From NCBI GenBank assembly GCA_029240475.1, contig JAREAF010000002.1:1-23530 (forward strand): a stretch of 23,530 nt of DNA, read 5' to 3'. Shown here piece after piece: positions 19,916 through 23,530 of this stretch; the first letter of the stretch is position 1, and each line of letters opens with the position of its first letter. The stretch is from Rhodospirillales bacterium (lineage in GTDB: Bacteria; Pseudomonadota; Alphaproteobacteria; JAREAF01). The notes beneath the pieces were generated by a model. The model had not been told where the DNA came from. It did not search any database and saw nothing but the letters and a program-made list of their open reading frames with translations. The position numbers were made by a program, and so were the translations under genes.

Positions 19916-20922
19916 CCGGCGTCCGCAGCAACCTGGGCCAAGACGGCTGCGCGCAACGCTGGCGACAGCAGTTTCAGCCCGCCCTCAATCAATCTTCGCC
20001 GGCCCCGGCCGGAGCCGACGAAAGCCGCAAACGTCTGGCTCAGCCGGGCGGGCTCGGTTTGCAGCAGGCGCTCCATCAGCAGCCCGGCTTGCTGCACGTC
20101 CTTGCGGGCCTTGATCCTGTTCTGACGAAGCGTAGCGACAGCCAGCTTGTGCCAGGCGTAGCGCGCCGGGTCGGGAACATTGACCAGCACGCCAGCGCCC
20201 GCGAGCACGATTGCGGGCTGCGTCTCCTGCAGCAGATATTCAAGGTAGGACAGCGCCTGTGCATGCGTGCGCAGCGCCTTGAGCCACACGCGTTCCTCAG
20301 ACCGCTTCTTGGGCGCGAGGAACTCGACCCGGACGCCGCCCGCTCCGGCGAATGACGTAGTCCGCCGATCCAGGCCCGGCACCGGCCGAAAACTTGGATC
20401 TCCGCGCTGCAGCAACTCGAGCGGTGCCGGCGCGGCATCGTCGAGCGCGATGGAGATCTCGTGCCGTTGCGCGATGTCGATGTCGCCGGTCCTGAGGCTG
20501 GCTCCCGGCAGCTTCACGCCCAGGAGAGGCGCGTAGGTCTGATAGGCCAGCGTGCCGACCAGCACGGCCCGCAGCCGAAACACGGCGCCGTCCGCCAGCG
20601 CCTTGAGCGCCCGGCCGGTGGCGGCGTCCGGCCCCGGAACGCCTGCCCGCCGCAAGGCCGTTACCAGCTCCCGCCGCTCGCGCTCGGCGCTCCTGCCCTG
20701 CCGCCAGGCGGCGATGCGCCGCAACAGCTCCTCGGTTTCCGGGCCGACATAGGATTGGGTGCGGTCGGCGCTGCGCTGGAAATACCAGTAGCGCCGCCCC
20801 CGGACCTCCTTGGACACGAAACTACCCGGCTCGTGGAACGCGTCAGCCATGTCGGCCGCAGCGCAGCGCTCCAGCAGCTCGGCATAGATGGTTTGCAAAG
20901 GGATGGAGAGCTCGCGCAGCAT
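19912..20922 (-). CDS. GSU2403-type nucleotidyltransferase-fold protein (NTP_transf_8)
   Basis: A 336-residue protein resembling the GSU2403/NTP_transf_8 family, uncharacterised proteins with a nucleotidyltransferase fold. The N-terminal region has VRGRRYWYFQRSADRTQSYVGP (40-61). The core is FRLRAVLVGTLAYQTYAPLLGV (115-136) followed by TGDIDIAQ (145-152), where G123 and D147/D149 correspond to the GS-x-DxD catalytic layout of the superfamily, with T124 in place of Ser. The C-terminal half is helical. It lies 85 bases downstream of mutS on the same strand, with its own operator-like site at the start, and looks somewhat less GC-rich than its neighbours. It is probably accessory DNA inserted between mutS and glnD. 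No Shine-Dalgarno precedes the ATG, so it may be nearly leaderless. Substrate unknown. Confidence 0.75.
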   Translation of the reverse strand: MLRELSIPLQTIYAELLERCAAADMADAFHEPGSFVSKEVRGRRYWYFQRSADRTQSYVGPETEELLRRIAAWRQGRSAERERRELVTALRRAGVPGPDAATGRALKALADGAVFRLRAVLVGTLAYQTYAPLLGVKLPGASLRTGDIDIAQRHEISIALDDAAPAPLELLQRGDPSFRPVPGLDRRTTSFAGAGGVRVEFLAPKKRSEERVWLKALRTHAQALSYLEYLLQETQPAIVLAGAGVLVNVPDPARYAWHKLAVATLRQNRIKARKDVQQAGLLMERLLQTEPARLSQTFAAFVGSGRGRRRLIEGGLKLLSPALRAAVLAQVAADAG

Positions 20923-20925
20923 GGC

Positions 20926-20974
20926 TGTTATACGCAGTTTGCAACAATGCGTATAACACAGCTTCGGTTATACG
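20926..20974 (-). promoter_or_regulatory. Palindromic operator/promoter of the nucleotidyltransferase gene
   Basis: A perfect 11-base inverted repeat, TGTTATACGCA (20926-20936) and TGCGTATAACA (20948-20958), is separated by 11 bases. A third half-site, GTTATACG, lies at 20967-20974. The three half-site centres are about 23 and 17 bases apart. On the minus strand TATACG could be a -10 with TTTCCG 17 bases upstream as a weak -35, so the half-sites would cover the spacer, -10 and start region. The nearest half-site ends 4 bases before the ATG. This is the layout of a repressor-controlled, autoregulated type of gene, but no regulator is encoded next to it. Confidence 0.6.
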
Positions 20975-21007
20975 GAAACGGCAAATCCCAGCCAGCCGCA
21001 TCGGCCG

Positions 21008-23530
<2,523 letters not shown>

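Overview
The window is a dense, very GC-rich stretch (roughly two thirds G+C by eye) of an alphaproteobacterial chromosome. The gene content points to Rhodospirillales or a neighbouring order: a MucR/Ros regulator, a rhizobial-type Fur/Mur, an olsB-olsA ornithine-lipid pair, the glnD/mutS/murJ/trpS neighbourhood and a TIGR02186 (Alph_Pro_TM) protein, a family named for alphaproteobacteria. No rRNA, tRNA, phage, transposase or CRISPR was seen. The longest gene-free stretch is about 130 bases (4431-4563).

Layout. Bases 1-4430 are mostly minus strand and read right to left: tsaB, rimI, mucR, fur, olsB, olsA and the N-terminal end of miaB, with a small tusA-like gene on the plus strand between rimI and mucR. 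Bases 4564-5775 hold a plus-strand D-Ala-D-Ala dipeptidase (ddpX-like) converging on an Nfu iron-sulfur carrier. Bases 5897-16586 form a plus-strand block: murJ, trpS, a DUF2333 membrane protein, a TSUP (TauE/SafE) anion exporter, an Alph_Pro_TM protein, a universal stress protein, and three genes best read as soeABC, a cytoplasm-facing, membrane-bound sulfite dehydrogenase. Bases 16565-23530 return to the minus strand with glnD and a 5'-truncated mutS. Between these two lie a plus-strand glycine-rich lipoprotein and a minus-strand GSU2403-type nucleotidyltransferase-fold gene that has a palindromic operator-like site at its start.

How the genes work together. The TSUP - Alph_Pro_TM - USP - SoeA - SoeB - SoeC run is tightly packed (ATGA overlaps, or a stop codon abutting a start). 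It looks like a sulfite-handling module: export of sulfite plus its oxidation to sulfate with electrons passed to quinone. The minus-strand genes on both sides are conserved housekeeping functions: tRNA modification (tsaB, miaB), protein acetylation, iron/manganese regulation, ornithine lipids, Fe-S assembly, nitrogen sensing and mismatch repair.

The most striking non-coding feature is a family of three inverted-repeat elements (5117-5218, 9577-9682, 15542-15619). They are built from tandem AGAAGTC-like units in the left arm and the complementary GACTTCT-like units in the right arm. Each fills the gap between two genes almost exactly, from the stop codon on one side to the stop or start codon on the other. 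I do not recognise it as a named repeat family.
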